DNA of 64,000 nucleotides. It comes from Rhizopus arrhizus (Eukaryota > Mucoromycota > Mucoromycetes > Mucorales > Rhizopodaceae). Under the pieces are notes generated by a model that saw only the letters and a list, made by a program, of their open reading frames with translations, did not search any database and had not been told where the DNA came from. Every line of letters begins with the position of its first letter. The first letter of the stretch is position 1. The stretch is taken from contig JAKZZE010000041.1 of assembly GCA_024220505.1 (NCBI GenBank), positions 62,001 to 126,000 on the forward strand, in the 5' to 3' direction. Of this stretch, positions 1 to 12,356 are shown one piece after another. Position numbers and translations under genes: made by a program.

Positions 1-537
1 GTACAGAGGCAATGATGACATCTGCATTATCGTAATCTGCTACACGTTTTCCTTGATCTATCTCAACTATCTAAGTAGGGGGGAAATGTTCATTCGATGA
101 ATATCGTTTACAAGCTTTTTTTCTTACCAAATTTGGATTGTATCGCTTGATTTGATTATAAGCTTGGTTTAATAATTCTTGTCTGTGAGCTAATAAAAGT
201 ACTTTGGTTGCTTTGGGTGTAGGACACGGAATACACGGAATAAGATTCGACATGATCACCTTGATAGATGGTACGTTTTATTATATTTCCTACTTTCTAC
301 TTGAACACTTACTGTCTTTCCACTACCTTTTATATAAGGTTATAAACATGGCTCGCATATGACACTATATCACTTACCAACAGGTAAAGAAACAACTTGT
401 TTATAGCAACCTGCCTTCAACTCTTTTAAAGAAGTCTCAATACATTCCTTTTGGTACGCTCTAAGGCTTGAATAGTTGCGAATGACTCTACTAATGGCTG
501 TTCTTTTCACAAAAACATGACTTTTTGAAAACAGCAT
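1..537 (-). CDS. IRC3: IRC3-type mitochondrial DEAD/DEAH-box helicase, N-terminal part (3' end outside window)
   Basis: Superfamily 2 helicase of the mitochondrial IRC3 type, expected to act on mitochondrial DNA. Proposed exons on the minus strand: 537..378, 326..313, 259..128, 70..1. The joined protein starts MLFSKSHVFVKRTAISRV, basic and hydroxylated like a mitochondrial presequence. It continues with LRAYQKECI (Q-motif-like), the Walker A LPVGSGKT, motif Ia (LLLAHRQELLNQA), then IDQGKRVADYDNADVIIASV, where the window ends. All four joins use GT-AG introns of about 51-57 nt and keep frame. Exon 2 is only 14 nt and carries most of the Walker A loop. DEAD motif and helicase C domain lie beyond base 1. 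The family call is firm; the mitochondrial location is inferred from the N-terminus and orthology. Confidence 0.8.
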
Positions 538-698
538 AAAAATAATGGTGGTTTTTTACAATGAATTTGTACACTGGATTTTTTATTTTTATTTTTTATT
601 TTTTTCGCTCCGACTTTTTTTTTATGGACCCTTTGAATTTAGACAAACTTTATCTAAACAGCCTTTCTTGGAGTATCTTGTAGTAAGATTCACATTAA

Positions 699-1190
699 AT
701 GATTTCTTTAGCCGTAAAACTTGATCGAGCCCAACATCTGCAAAGCTTCGGCTACGATGAGAGTCCTCTTGCTTTCATTGGTATTAATCCTACTGGTTTT
801 AACAGGCTACTGTCCACTAGGTTTTATGAACAAATAGGCCGCACTCGCTTAGAGTATGTATCATCGATTAATCGATTCAGTGTTTTTCAAACAAAAGCAC
901 TAGAGTGTTCACAGGTTGAATGTGTATGATGAGTATATAATGCATCTAAAAGGGCCTTTGCCAGATTCATTCGTGATCTGTCGCGTTTGCTATCAATGAA
1001 AAAAAAAAAAAATACACACACAGAGACGCACTTGATCTCTATTCTTCCAGTCAAAGAGCTCAGTCATAAGCCTTTCATGTCCATCAAGAAACGATTCTTA
1101 CAACAGGATCTGAGTTCTCAAAAACAGCATAAAAACTTTAAAATATATTCCTGCCATCAGTCAGTGATCTCTCTGGACCTAACCCTTTGA
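699..1190 (+). pseudogene. Decayed coding sequence, family unknown
   Basis: One frame stays open from 699 to 929 (77 codons, MISLAVKLDRAQHLQ...), is interrupted by two adjacent TGA codons, and then continues in the same frame with a plausible protein-like stretch (VYNASKRAFARFIRDLSRLL) to about 1190. The two halves look like one broken coding sequence rather than chance, because charge and hydrophobic spacing continue across the stops. I do not recognise the family. No intron with good consensus removes the stops. It may instead be a short real gene ending at 929. Confidence 0.3.
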
Positions 1191-1912
1191 TTATTAATGA
1201 CAAGAGCAGAAGTTGTTGCATCAGATGGCGTCTTGGATGATTTTTCTGATAGCAAGCCCAAGGTTTGGTTCCTTTCTCTCTATCCGACCCAGAAGCTCAC
1301 AAAAAAGCAAACAATCTACTGTCTCAGTCTGCATAACTGACCACAGATGTCTTTTTCTATAAAAGATTACTTGCCTTTTTAATCGTCTACCTGCTCGTCC
1401 TCTACGATCCATCATGTCTGTCTTTTCGAGATATCACTACTAGACAGGTATAAGACACTTCTCTCTGAAATTGACAGTTTGCAACACAACACAGATGCCC
1501 GTGATACAACTCGGTCTCTGAACCCTCTCATGGCTTCCCAATTCTCTTTATGAACATTCTTTAAGCTTTCATCACACTTTGTTTTTATTCCTTTTTTTGC
1601 CTTTGATCCCAAACAAGGTTTTTTTTTTTTTTTTTTCATTCTTTATTTGAATTTGTCCAGGCAAACTGTTGTATATATACCCTGCGCTTGACAGGAATTT
1701 TCTAATGCACCGATTCACTGACAAGAAAAAAAAAAGGAGAGACTCAATTATTACTGTTTAAAGAAAAATCTAAATGTAAATTGGTATGCTCGTAAATCGT
1801 GTGACCATTTGATGACAGAAAGAAGGCGCAATTTAAAAATCATGATTGAAATGGGTTGAAATAAAAGCTGTTTATATACGAAGGAAGAAATCGTAAAGCA
1901 TGCTTATTTGCT
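1191..1912. other. Intergenic, nothing convincing
   Basis: Short open frames on both strands, with no splice pattern or family resemblance. A T-run lies near 1620-1636. It includes the 3' flank of the G-patch gene. Confidence 0.4.
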
Positions 1913-3046
<1,134 letters not shown>

Positions 3047-4321
3047 CTTTATTTTTCGTTCTTAAAAAAAAAGAGGGTAAAATGATGTTTCTTCGACTTT
3101 TTTTTTTTTGATTTGAACAGCTCTTTTTTTTAATGATGTGCATCTCACCTTCAATTATTACTCTTTAAACAAAAAAGGAAAAGAAAAGAAAAAAGCTCAG
3201 TGGACTTTTTATTATTACACCCTGAGTTTTTTTGAAATGAAAAATGCATAAATGTGGGATGTAAAAAAAATATTTACTGTACTCTTTTTTTTTACAAGGA
3301 AAAGGTATTGTACATATTGGCTTCATTTTTTAAATGATTATAGTTAATAGTGGATGCATCTGCTTGTAAGTAAGTCTCGTTAGACTACTATAAAAGCGCT
3401 GTTATTATCATTCGGTTTCTTTTTTTTTAATTTACTTTAAATCATTTTATGAAGACTTTGCTTTTTTTTTATGTATCTCTATAATTTTAATTTTTTTTTT
3501 TGTTACTTTGGGCCACTTACTGATGATATAACATCTTTATTGACAACCATTTATATTATAATAACATACACTTTTTTGTTGTTACATTTTTGAAATGAAT
3601 GCCCTGACATATTCTCAAATACTAACAACATGTATCATCGGTTATCACTCATCAAGTGCTATTTAGCACAGAAGTTTAAAGGAAACGAAAGCGAAGCCTT
3701 ATTTCCTTCATATAGATACATGCACACGTTGTCTTTCATTATCTATTGGCTGATATAAATATCAATCAATGGAATAAGCTCTGTCTCTTGTAATTAATTT
3801 CCCGTAGAATGTAACGATGCAGTCAATATAATCATCAACTGAAGTAGAATGAGACGGTTTGAACAAGACAAAGATCAATTAAAGAGAATTCTCGTAAATA
3901 AATTGGTTTTTAATAGAAAAATCAGAAGAATAGGCACGTTTTTTTCTCAAGGACCTGCATTTTCTTTACTGAACAAGATGTAAAACAAATGTTGACAGTA
4001 TCTTTACAACTCATGTAGAAAAAAAAAAGAGGGGTAGAAGATTAGTTGTTTCACCTTGGAAAATATACTTCTATTAACAAGTATTGAATATCTTGAATCC
4101 TTTCATTTTGATTAAGCATGTATTGAGCAATTTTCAAAATATAATTTTCCAGAAAAAGAAAAGCGATCAAGAGCTATACTCTATGGCAATTCATACTTTA
4201 ATAGCCTTCTAACAGTGTGGTATGAGCAATTCATATTGGGAAGTATTGCATAATAAAATACAAACTCAAACTTTTTTATTAAGGTATCCAGCCTCTTATC
4301 AAAGAAGCCATTTTTGAGAAA
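3047..4321. other. AT-rich intergenic region
   Basis: About 1.27 kb of AT-rich sequence with many A/T homopolymers. No open frame of note on either strand. It should contain the promoter of the G-patch gene (right of 3046) and the 3' region of RPC82. Confidence 0.5.
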
Positions 4322-6207
4322 CTAAAAGTCTCTTAAAATCATAACAACAAGATCTACTCTAGACTTGGCTACTTCCAATCGTTCTAACACCTTGTTCATT
4401 TGCTCAATCTCCTTCTTTTCTCCTTCCCCAAGCAAATCTGGATTTTCCATCACATCCTTTCTAGCAATCTTATCTACCAAACGCTTACGAAGCTTCAATT
4501 CTTGTCGTTTGCGTTGTTGAAGATTACAAATAATACGGTAAGAGTCCACAAGGACCTCTTGATAGCATTTTTCCAGGGGAACATACCAAAGATGAAAGCA
4601 TCGACCGGGAGCACGATCGGCCGTTCTAGGTACCTCTTGGATTTCTACGAACCCCTTTGTTTTTAATAGCGCTAATTTCTCTCTTGTGTCCTTGGCAGGA
4701 AGCATAGCCAACTTTTGAATTTGGGATTCATCCAGCTTGCCCTTTTCAATCAAGATTTTAAAGACACGACAGGTAGCCACACCGTAACGCTCACGAACAA
4801 GGCCTTCAATGATACGTCTCTTCATCGTGTTTCTCAATTTTTCAAAGTTGACTGCATAATGATTTGCACCTCGTTCATCCTTTGATTTTATGAAACCTGC
4901 AGGGTCCATCTTTAATAAAGTAATGTAGCCTCGTACAATCTCTTGTAAACTGGGCTTCTTGTTGGGTTCTAATGGATCTTTGGGTAACACGATATCTCCT
5001 CGAGTCGCCATATCCGTTTTAGTAACCACATTTGCGATATGAACAGGTGTTGCAGAAGCTAAATAAGAAAGGTTAATCCAGCTTTTTAGACAAGCAAATC
5101 ACGCTTACGAGAATCTTGTTCTTTTAGTGTCTTCATCTTGTCTTTGCCGTATTCAAAGAATGCCTTTACTATTTGTCCAGCTGAGCGGTTAATACGTTCA
5201 GTAGCAAAGTCAATAATAGCATCGTTTCTAAACAACATGTTGAATTTATCGTAGTTTACTGAGAAAAATATTTTTTCATCAATTTCCGCTTCTTCTTCCT
5301 CCATTTCTTGACCAACTTCACTTAAAGCAGCACGCTTTTTTTTTTACGTTAATCAAGTTGTTTGCAACTTTATCATTTTACCTTTCTTTGATAATCCATT
5401 GGATCGACTACTTTACGTTTCATACCAACAATTTCATCTGTTCCATATTCGGCATCAATTTGTGCTTGTGCTGATAATTTGGCGTTGGCAATATCTTTTG
5501 ATGTCATGATTGTATATTTCTCATTCTCTTTTTCAGTAGCAGCCAATAAACGATCCATGGTGGAACGACTGTGTTCTGGGAGGGTCGCTTTTATGTGTTG
5601 ATTGACAACAAGTTGTGTAAAGGATTGCCTGAATTTATCCAATTCTATTAATATATAAGTAAAAGAGGGTATATATAAAATCTACAAGATACATACGTCC
5701 TCTTTTTACATTTTGTTTCGCCCACTGCATTACGCCTTTCATTGTCATTCTACCGTTTAAAAGCAAAAGTTTACAAATCGTTTCAGCCTAAGAATGTACA
5801 GCTCAGTATCAACTCTTTCACTTGATTTGCATTCTTACTTCTTTTCCATATCTCTCATCCACATCACGAAGAATAGATCCCATGCGTAAACGCATCATGA
5901 TTCTTTCGGGATCAATAGAATAAAAAGTGGGTTCTATTTTGCCTTCAGGTGCTTCAGAAAAATAAACGATGCCGTGCTGAACAAGAACTACAAGACTTTC
6001 TTTGACTTGTCTTGTAGATAATCCTGTGAATCGAATAATGTCTGGTAAAGCCAGACGACCTTTTAAAAGCAATTGACGTGATACTTGCTATAGAATATAA
6101 CTTAGAAAAGCTTGTATTATTCTTATTCTTCTTCTTCTTCTTACGGAAACAAAAGGACCAAAATCCTCCAAGACTATTTCTTTACATAAACGAGCTTGAA
6201 AAGACAT
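4322..6207 (-). CDS. RPC82: DNA-directed RNA polymerase III subunit RPC82/RPC3
   Basis: Subunit of the Pol III-specific RPC82/34/31 subcomplex used for promoter opening and initiation at tRNA and 5S genes. Proposed exons 6207..6145, 6087..5839, 5787..5697, 5644..5382, 5334..5109, 5058..4322, giving 542 aa, within the usual fungal range. The sequence shows the winged-helix repeats of the family. The first begins MSFQARLCKEIV and continues through LALPDIIRFTGLSTRQVKES; a later one is around RYGVATCRVFKILIEKGKLD and ends with LLKTKGFVEIQEVPRTADR. The C-terminus is a charged coiled-coil-like segment (QQRKRQELKLRKRLVDKIAR). Five short GT-AG introns all keep frame. Confidence 0.9.
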
Positions 6208-6400
6208 GGTAATAAAATGTCAAGCGACAACACACGTTACCAAAAAAAAAAAGAGAGGAAGAAAAAATTTTGAGGCTTGGACCCTGCAAGAAAATTTAAA
6301 AGCAGGCGATCCGTGATTTGTTACACGTGTAGTTGGACACACAGGAAAGTTTATTACATTGATTATGATACAAAATATATATATGGTTGGGGTATGAAAG

Positions 6401-6982
6401 CTAATAATTGATACGAGCAAATCCAGGCCTTTCAAGTTTAACCTGTGGCATAGGATTCCTTACATCGTCCGATATGACAAGTGTTTTAAGTGTCGTTTTG
6501 ATTTCTTTAATTTGAATGCCTCTATATTGAAGTTCATCCTTTCCATCATCGGGTAATGTGGATGAATTACGGGGAGAAGAAGGTGAGGAGCTGTCTTCAT
6601 CTGAACTACGACTGAAGGTCAAGTTGGAATCTACTGTGACAACTGCATCCTCTTTTTTTTCCTTTTGCTTTCTCCAAGAAAACAGTGAAAATCTATTTTT
6701 GTTGGTGGTCTTATTTTCAAGCTTTGAAAAGGGTTGCAAGATGGAAGCGCTTCCCAAAGATAAAGAAGAAGGAGGACCCCCACCGGATGCAGATAGCTGA
6801 ACAGCAGTGGCAATCACAGCAGACATGGATTCAATTGTCAAGTCAATTGATTTTTCATCTTCCTCTTCTTCTTCTACGTGTGTTGGTTCTTCTTTACAAG
6901 TTGATTTTATAATCGATGCATTTCCATTAGAAAGAGAAGATTCTGGTGCGTTGTTCAATTCAGTTTTACGAGTAAGGAACAT
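6401..6982 (-). CDS. Hypothetical acidic, serine-rich protein (193 aa)
   Basis: Single uninterrupted frame of 193 codons beginning MFLTRKTELNNAPESS. It has an acidic patch (VEEEEEDEKSIDLTIE), a Ser/Gly-rich middle, a basic cluster (SWRKQKEKKEDA) and a second Ser-rich acidic block. The C-terminus (LQYRGIQIKEIKTTLKTLVISDD..., ending RPGFARINY) is the best-ordered part and probably the conserved segment. No membrane segment, signal peptide or catalytic motif is visible. It lies in tandem upstream of RPC82 with about 190 bp between them. I do not recognise the family; an open AT-rich frame of this length with a structured end favours a real gene. Confidence 0.6.
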   Translation of the reverse strand: MFLTRKTELNNAPESSLSNGNASIIKSTCKEEPTHVEEEEEDEKSIDLTIESMSAVIATAVQLSASGGGPPSSLSLGSASILQPFSKLENKTTNKNRFSLFSWRKQKEKKEDAVVTVDSNLTFSRSSDEDSSSPSSPRNSSTLPDDGKDELQYRGIQIKEIKTTLKTLVISDDVRNPMPQVKLERPGFARINY

Positions 6983-7968
6983 GAGTTTTTAAAATAAAAG
7001 AAAACGGAGAAAAAGGGAAGAGGGAATAGTTTGGTCTTTTAATACTTTCAATGGAATCCATTCTAATTCGTGTAACATCGTGCACGAAAAGCAAAAACCC
7101 CATTTTATTGCTGCTTCAAAGAATATTATTCTTGTTTCAAGATTCATTTGTTTTTAATTGTATTCATAAAGCATTTTTTTTCTGTCGAATTTTATTTTAG
7201 ATTGCATTCAAAGTAAATTACAGCAGCAATAAAAAAGTTTTTCACGGTTGAATGGAAAAAAAAGTAATAATTAAAACTCCAAGTTCCATAAAAGTATTAT
7301 AATCATCTGCTTCATACACTCATTTAGAACGGAAACAGAAAAAAGAGTGCACATCTCTTTTATTGCCAATCACCTGTGTAAAATTTATTGTATAAAAGAG
7401 AATAAATGTTAAAATGGTTCAAATATTCCAATACACTTGATTCTATTGTTTCCGCTTTGGGCAAAAACAAAAAAAAAGAGGAAAATAACAAACAGAGAAG
7501 AGAGGGAGAGGCCGATATTATTGTAACATCCCTCGTGGTTATTTGATTCACAAATATTATTAACATTCATGCTTCTTCAATTGTATATAAAAGGCTATAT
7601 GCTAACATCGTTCAATCACAGCTAATCTATTTCTTCTTTTTTTTTTTTTTTTTTTGAATAATAAATTCACATTTTATTTTATTGGGTGATAAACCGCAAT
7701 GTTTTCACTGCGAATTTTCAAAAAGAAAGAGGTTTTGTACAAGTAGTATCTAATCTCTCTGCAAATAATCCTTTTTTTTATTAGATATGATTTATTTCGT
7801 ACTTCTTTTTCATAAAAAGACTTTATTAACCATTATATTTTTTTTCTCAGGAAAAAGAGAGAGGGAACGATATTTTCTTAGTGCATTCGTATCAAAAGGC
7901 TTTAAATTTTTTTTTCTGAAAAAAAAAAGTAAAATTTCCTCTCTTTTTTCTGCTTTAAAAAAATAAAA
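6983..7968. other. Divergent intergenic region
   Basis: About 1 kb between two divergently transcribed genes, so it should hold both promoters. AT-rich with repeated A and T runs (for example around 7637-7655). No supported open frame. Confidence 0.5.
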
Positions 7969-8525
7969 ATGAAAAAGAAATATAAAACTAAATTTCCGGT
8001 TGTAAATTGTCAAATACAGTTATAATATACAAGTGAATATGCATGTATATGTTTATTGATTATTACGTTTTTATAACAGGCTCGAATCAAAAAGATTATG
8101 CAATTAGATGAAGATGTTGGAAAAGTAGCTCAAGCAACACCCATTTTGATCTGTAAATTCGCAAAAAGAAAAATGTCTCTAGTCAAAAAAAAAAAGAAAA
8201 CTAAACACAATTTTAAATGATTTAGCCAAAGCATTAGAACTGTTTATGCAATCATTAATAGATCAATCATGTCAAGAATCACGTTCACGTAATGCCAAAC
8301 GTCTGACTGTTGCTCACTTGTAAGAAATGAGAGTGAGGGATAATTGTGCAGTAGATAACATTTTCTTATAGAAAGAAAACAATTGAAAAGGTAGAACAAT
8401 TTGATTTTTTAAAAGATATTGTTGCAAGTATTCCAGATCCTTTAGAATCTAATGAAGAGAGTGGAAATCAAAAGTCTCGGTCGAGTAAAAGAAATACAGC
8501 AAAGACAAAAGAAGAGCAACCATAA
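7969..8525 (+). CDS. BUR6: NC2-alpha (DRAP1/BUR6), histone-fold transcription corepressor
   Basis: Alpha subunit of Negative Cofactor 2, which dimerises with NC2-beta/Dr1 through histone folds and clamps TBP on promoter DNA. Proposed exons 7969..8001, 8080..8152, 8226..8319, 8372..8525, giving 117 aa. The sequence reads MKKKYKTKFPVARIKKIMQ, then DEDVGKVAQATPILISKALE, then LTVAHLKKTIEKVEQFDFL and a charged tail. That matches the family's N-terminal KKKY...FP.ARIKKIMQ, the long central helix and the final histone-fold helix. Exon 1 is only 33 nt. Its beta partner is not in the window. All joins keep frame with GT-AG introns. Confidence 0.9.
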
Positions 8526-8642
8526 TTGTGTGCATACAATAAAAATTTGACACTTTGGATATATTTAAACTCCTGCATTTATCTATAAAATAGCAAGATT
8601 TCCTTCTCTTTCTCTGTCTCTCTTTTTTCTCTTTCACTTGCA

Positions 8643-9371
8643 ATGAATGAACAATCGCCCTTGATTGGATTTAAAGAAAAGAAGACTGGAAAAGGCATTT
8701 ATGCAAATATAAGCATTGCGTTCGGTCTTGTTTTATTTGTAGGATTAGTTGGTTCAGTGCTTGTTAGAATTCCCCTTAATGTCTTTACATATCATCCAAT
8801 ATTTATGACGCTCTTTATTGTTCTTATCACTGAAGGTATTGCTCTTTTACAGCCAACAAGTACACCTGAAGAGAAGAAGAAAGGGCTGAAATATCATAGC
8901 TTAATACAATCCACAAGTTACATATTTGCTATCATTGGAGTTTCTTTTATTTTTTATAACAAGATCATCTCTGGAAAGGCACATTTTGAATCGTAAGTAT
9001 TCAAATACTAAAAAAAAAAAAGTGTTCACAGTGTTATTACTAGTGTTCATGGTAAATTAGGGTTGCTTACCTTTATCTTTCTTTTTGTTCAAGTGGTCTT
9101 TGGTGTCACGATTGGTATGATACCTATCACAATTTATGGCTCTATTGATAAAGCAAAATCCTTATGGAAATATCACCGAGTGCTTGGTTACACTCTTTTA
9201 TTGTTAGTTTGGGTCACTGCTCAGTTAGGTGTAAGAGCAGATTACATGTACAATAATCTGTATAGTACCAATCTCATCTATCTTCACTGGATATCTTTTA
9301 TATTCGTATTCGCTGGCATTACTTATAGAACAAGGATCAGCAAGTGGGGTATTCAGTCATTGTTTAACTAA
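8643..9371 (+). CDS. Cytochrome b561-domain membrane protein
   Basis: Six-helix di-heme transmembrane protein that moves electrons across a membrane, typically from ascorbate or a similar donor. Exons 8643..8992 and 9032..9371 (39 nt intron) give 229 aa. Four histidines sit in the family spacing, about residues 51 (FTYHPIFM), 85 (KYHSLIQS), 123 (SVHGKLGLL) and 165 (KYHRVLGY), and would ligate two b hemes. At least five hydrophobic helices surround them. No DOMON or reductase domain is fused, so this is the short stand-alone type. The N-terminus (MNEQSPLIGFKEKK) is cytosolic-looking. The gene starts 118 bp after the NC2-alpha stop on the same strand. Substrate and membrane are unknown. Confidence 0.85.
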
Positions 9372-10123
9372 ATGACGTTATCAGGGCAAAATAAAATAAA
9401 CAGATCACCGACAAATCACGTTATATTGTGATACTATGGTTTTGTGAGATTCCCCATTTTGTATCGTATTATCTTCAAAATATATCACAGAGATAATACG
9501 GTGGATCTGTTCAATAGCAGTACTAATATTCAATAGACTAAGCAATACAGAATGATTTTTTTTTAATTTGATTTCAGTTTTATTATAGTGTTCGCACTTT
9601 AAATTCAGATAGAATGAAAAACCTTTTCAGACGAATGAATAAAAATAACTCGGACAGGTGAAAGAAATAGATGAAAGTAAAGATAATTAGTATTAAGATA
9701 TGAAACAAGACCTAGTCCTTTGGCATGATGTCTATTCTAAAATGACTCTGAATATCTGATGCAACCAAGACAATCTTCTGTAGCAACAGTCATACAAGCA
9801 GCTTGGATTCTGGATCCAAGTGTCTAGTGGGAAGAGTAGGTCTCTTTTAATATACTTTTTTTTAATTTTAGACTAACCTTTTCAGTTCGATTAAGAAAAG
9901 GAGAGTAAAGGGTATGAATAAATACTTATAATCACAAACTTGGAAAGCCCTTATTACATAATGAGAATGATGAATTTTACAATTATTCATGATAATGTAA
10001 AAGCATCTTTAGAGTGCCTGTCCAAAATATCCATAAAATTTCAAATAAAAGTTGCAATATAGTATGCGATTATTCTTTGTCTTAGGTGATTTATTAGCTT
10101 TTTTTTTTTTTTTTTTTTTAGTT
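9372..10123. other. Intergenic, no gene seen
   Basis: AT-rich spacer between cytochrome b561 and the transposase relic. No frame with coding character; a T-run near 10099-10120 borders the relic. Confidence 0.45.
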
Positions 10124-11070
10124 TCAGGTAGAGGGAACTCTTGACTTCAAAACATCGCTTGGCTTTAAAGGCTCCACTTTTGAAAGATTGATAGCTTCAA
10201 ATAGAGAGATGAACCGAAAGAAATCAAGAGTAACACCCACTTGTGTTGGAAGTTTTACTATTGCTGGAGTGCCCTTAACAGAACAAGCATCAGTTCTGAT
10301 TTGATGAGAGTAACATGCTGCCTCGTCGATAAACATACAGCTTTTCTGAAAATCCACACTGACAGTCTTCCATCCAGTTATTATATGGAAACGAAGTTTA
10401 ATAGTTTTTTTGTAGTTTCTTTTCTCCATAGTGTAAGCGTGTGAACTTTCCGACGACAGTATAACCTTTTCTTTCGTATGCTTCCTCCGCCCACTTTCAG
10501 ATAAGTCAAGACCTTGAAACAGTTTGACATACTCTCGCCTTGTCATGCTAACTGTGGCACATGCTCTTTTATAAGTCGATTCTACGAGGAAATCAATATG
10601 TTCCTGTGCTATAGTTGTTTGATTTTACGGCTCTATTGATCTCAGAGGGAATTCTTATACAACCAATGAAGATAATAATTCCATCGCATTCATTCCACAG
10701 TTTGAATATCTTATAAGCAGTAGAGCGTGGAATAGAACAGGATTTTGTATGTTTTGCAATCGCACCACCCTCTTTGTACATAAATGGAATAAACTTTTAA
10801 TGTTCTCAAGTCCATATGCTTTATGAACTAACTGCTAGTTATCAGTGTCATTTTCAACCACCGTAGACCTTTCTTGGTTTTATTTTTCTATTTTAGCTTT
10901 CATTTGGAGCTCACAGACAACACTATCCTCTTTTTCTTGAAATACAGATCTATCATTTGCCAATAATACTAATTTATCACGTATAAATTCATGATCTTCA
11001 TCGAGACTCACTTCATCAATGACCTCTTCAATGTAAGTTTCATTCACTGCTTTCTCATTTGCTCGTATTT
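10124..11070 (-). mobile_element. Decayed Tc1/IS630-type transposase
   Basis: Two minus-strand frames look like pieces of one transposase. The upstream piece (about 10593-10781, with traces to about 11070) resembles a helix-turn-helix region (SCSIPRSTAYKIFKLWNE). The downstream piece (10124..10546) holds the DDE-core signature FIDEA followed by SVKGTPAIVKLPTQVGVTL and NLSKVEPLKPSDV, the typical pattern after the second catalytic Asp in IS630/Tc1 transposases (...KGTPAIVK.PTQKG...). Frames are broken, the end of the catalytic domain is missing, and terminal inverted repeats were not found by eye. Inactive copy. Family call inferred from motif memory. Confidence 0.65.
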
Positions 11071-12258
11071 AACGATCTTGTTTTTTGATATCGTTGTGTA
11101 TGGATATGAACAAAAAGAATGATATAATATACGTTGTTTTTTTTTTTATTTGTTTGGAACAAGCTATAGAAATCGTTTGAATCTTTCCAAATACAAAGAC
11201 AATAGTTAATTTTTTAACAACCAACCCGCAATTCATTGTGTAAGCGAAAATGTTTGATAAAACGATAATGAAAAAGAACACATCATAATTTTTTTAATAA
11301 AAAAATAAAGCGTGAGTCTCCAAAATCAATTTTCATGATTAAGAATATATTTTTATATTAAACTTTATTTATCCTTAACATATAGTCATAATTAAGACAT
11401 CTTTAAAAGGATTTGATTGAATATTTATGAAAAGGATGTGAATGCAAAATGTAATAGGATTAAATAAAGAATATACTTTTCCAGCTTTGTTTAATATGTT
11501 TTGAATTTAAATGTCTTTGACAGTGTATGATAATGAAGTATAAAGAAAGCTATTAGAAAAGACATGAAAGGGAGAGGAAGCCTGATAATGGTATGATCTA
11601 ATAAATCAAGTCTATTTTATTATTACCTTTTTTAAGTACATTAAAAAGAAGCCAAATTTACGATATAAAAAGAAAAAATATTCACAAAGTATTTCAAATG
11701 AAATGTACTTTTAAAAGTAAAATTAGGTATTAATATAATAGAATTAGCATATTGTATTATTACTTTATGATTATTGTTATTCGTACGACGATAAACCAAA
11801 AAAAAAGACACAAAGATAAGCTCATTCCGAACACGAAAATAAGTTTTGGAAAAGTAGTTGAACCAGTCGGTGATGAAAAATAAAGTTGGGCACGTCTGAG
11901 CTAAAAGTTCCAGATCATGAAAAAGAAGGCTTGCATCATTAGCTTGGCAAAAATAAAACAATCGAAAGAGAATTTAGTGTGATGTACTTAGACTCAACTA
12001 TCTAGAACCAACAATCTAACAAATACCAAAACATGAAAGCCCCATTTAGTCATTACTAAACAGTCAACTTTCATAACTATCTTTTGCTCTTTTTTTTTTT
12101 TTTTTTTGAAATTGCTCATGTATTGAAGTTCAATTTGATGCCAAGATTGTATAAGAATATCCATAAACATCTTTACCTTGCATTTTTATATACTCAAGCA
12201 AGAGTGATCGGACTATAAGAACTAAATATGTGTAACAAAAGCCAAAGCCAAATTTATT
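11071..12258. other. AT-rich intergenic region
   Basis: About 1.2 kb. A 106-codon minus-strand frame (11641..11961) is present but has the composition of random AT-rich sequence (runs of Phe, Asn, Ile), so I did not call it. T-runs occur around 12090-12107. Confidence 0.45.
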
Positions 12259-12318
12259 TTAATCTAGCAAGTCTACTAAGGCTATTGTAAATTTTATTAG
12301 TATCATTAGTGCATATAC

Positions 12319-12356
<38 letters not shown>

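Noticed and set aside
1221..1639. Two minus frames (1221..1415, 1412..1639)
   Set aside because: Lys-rich or mixed composition arising from poly-T, no family, no splice support.
11641..11961. 106-codon minus frame
   Set aside because: Phe/Asn/Ile-rich composition expected from AT-rich non-coding DNA; no start context, introns or family resemblance.
12321..12353. Long T-run considered as a terminator
   Set aside because: Pol II genes do not end at T-runs, no Pol III gene is adjacent, and the tract falls inside an intron of the LtrA gene.
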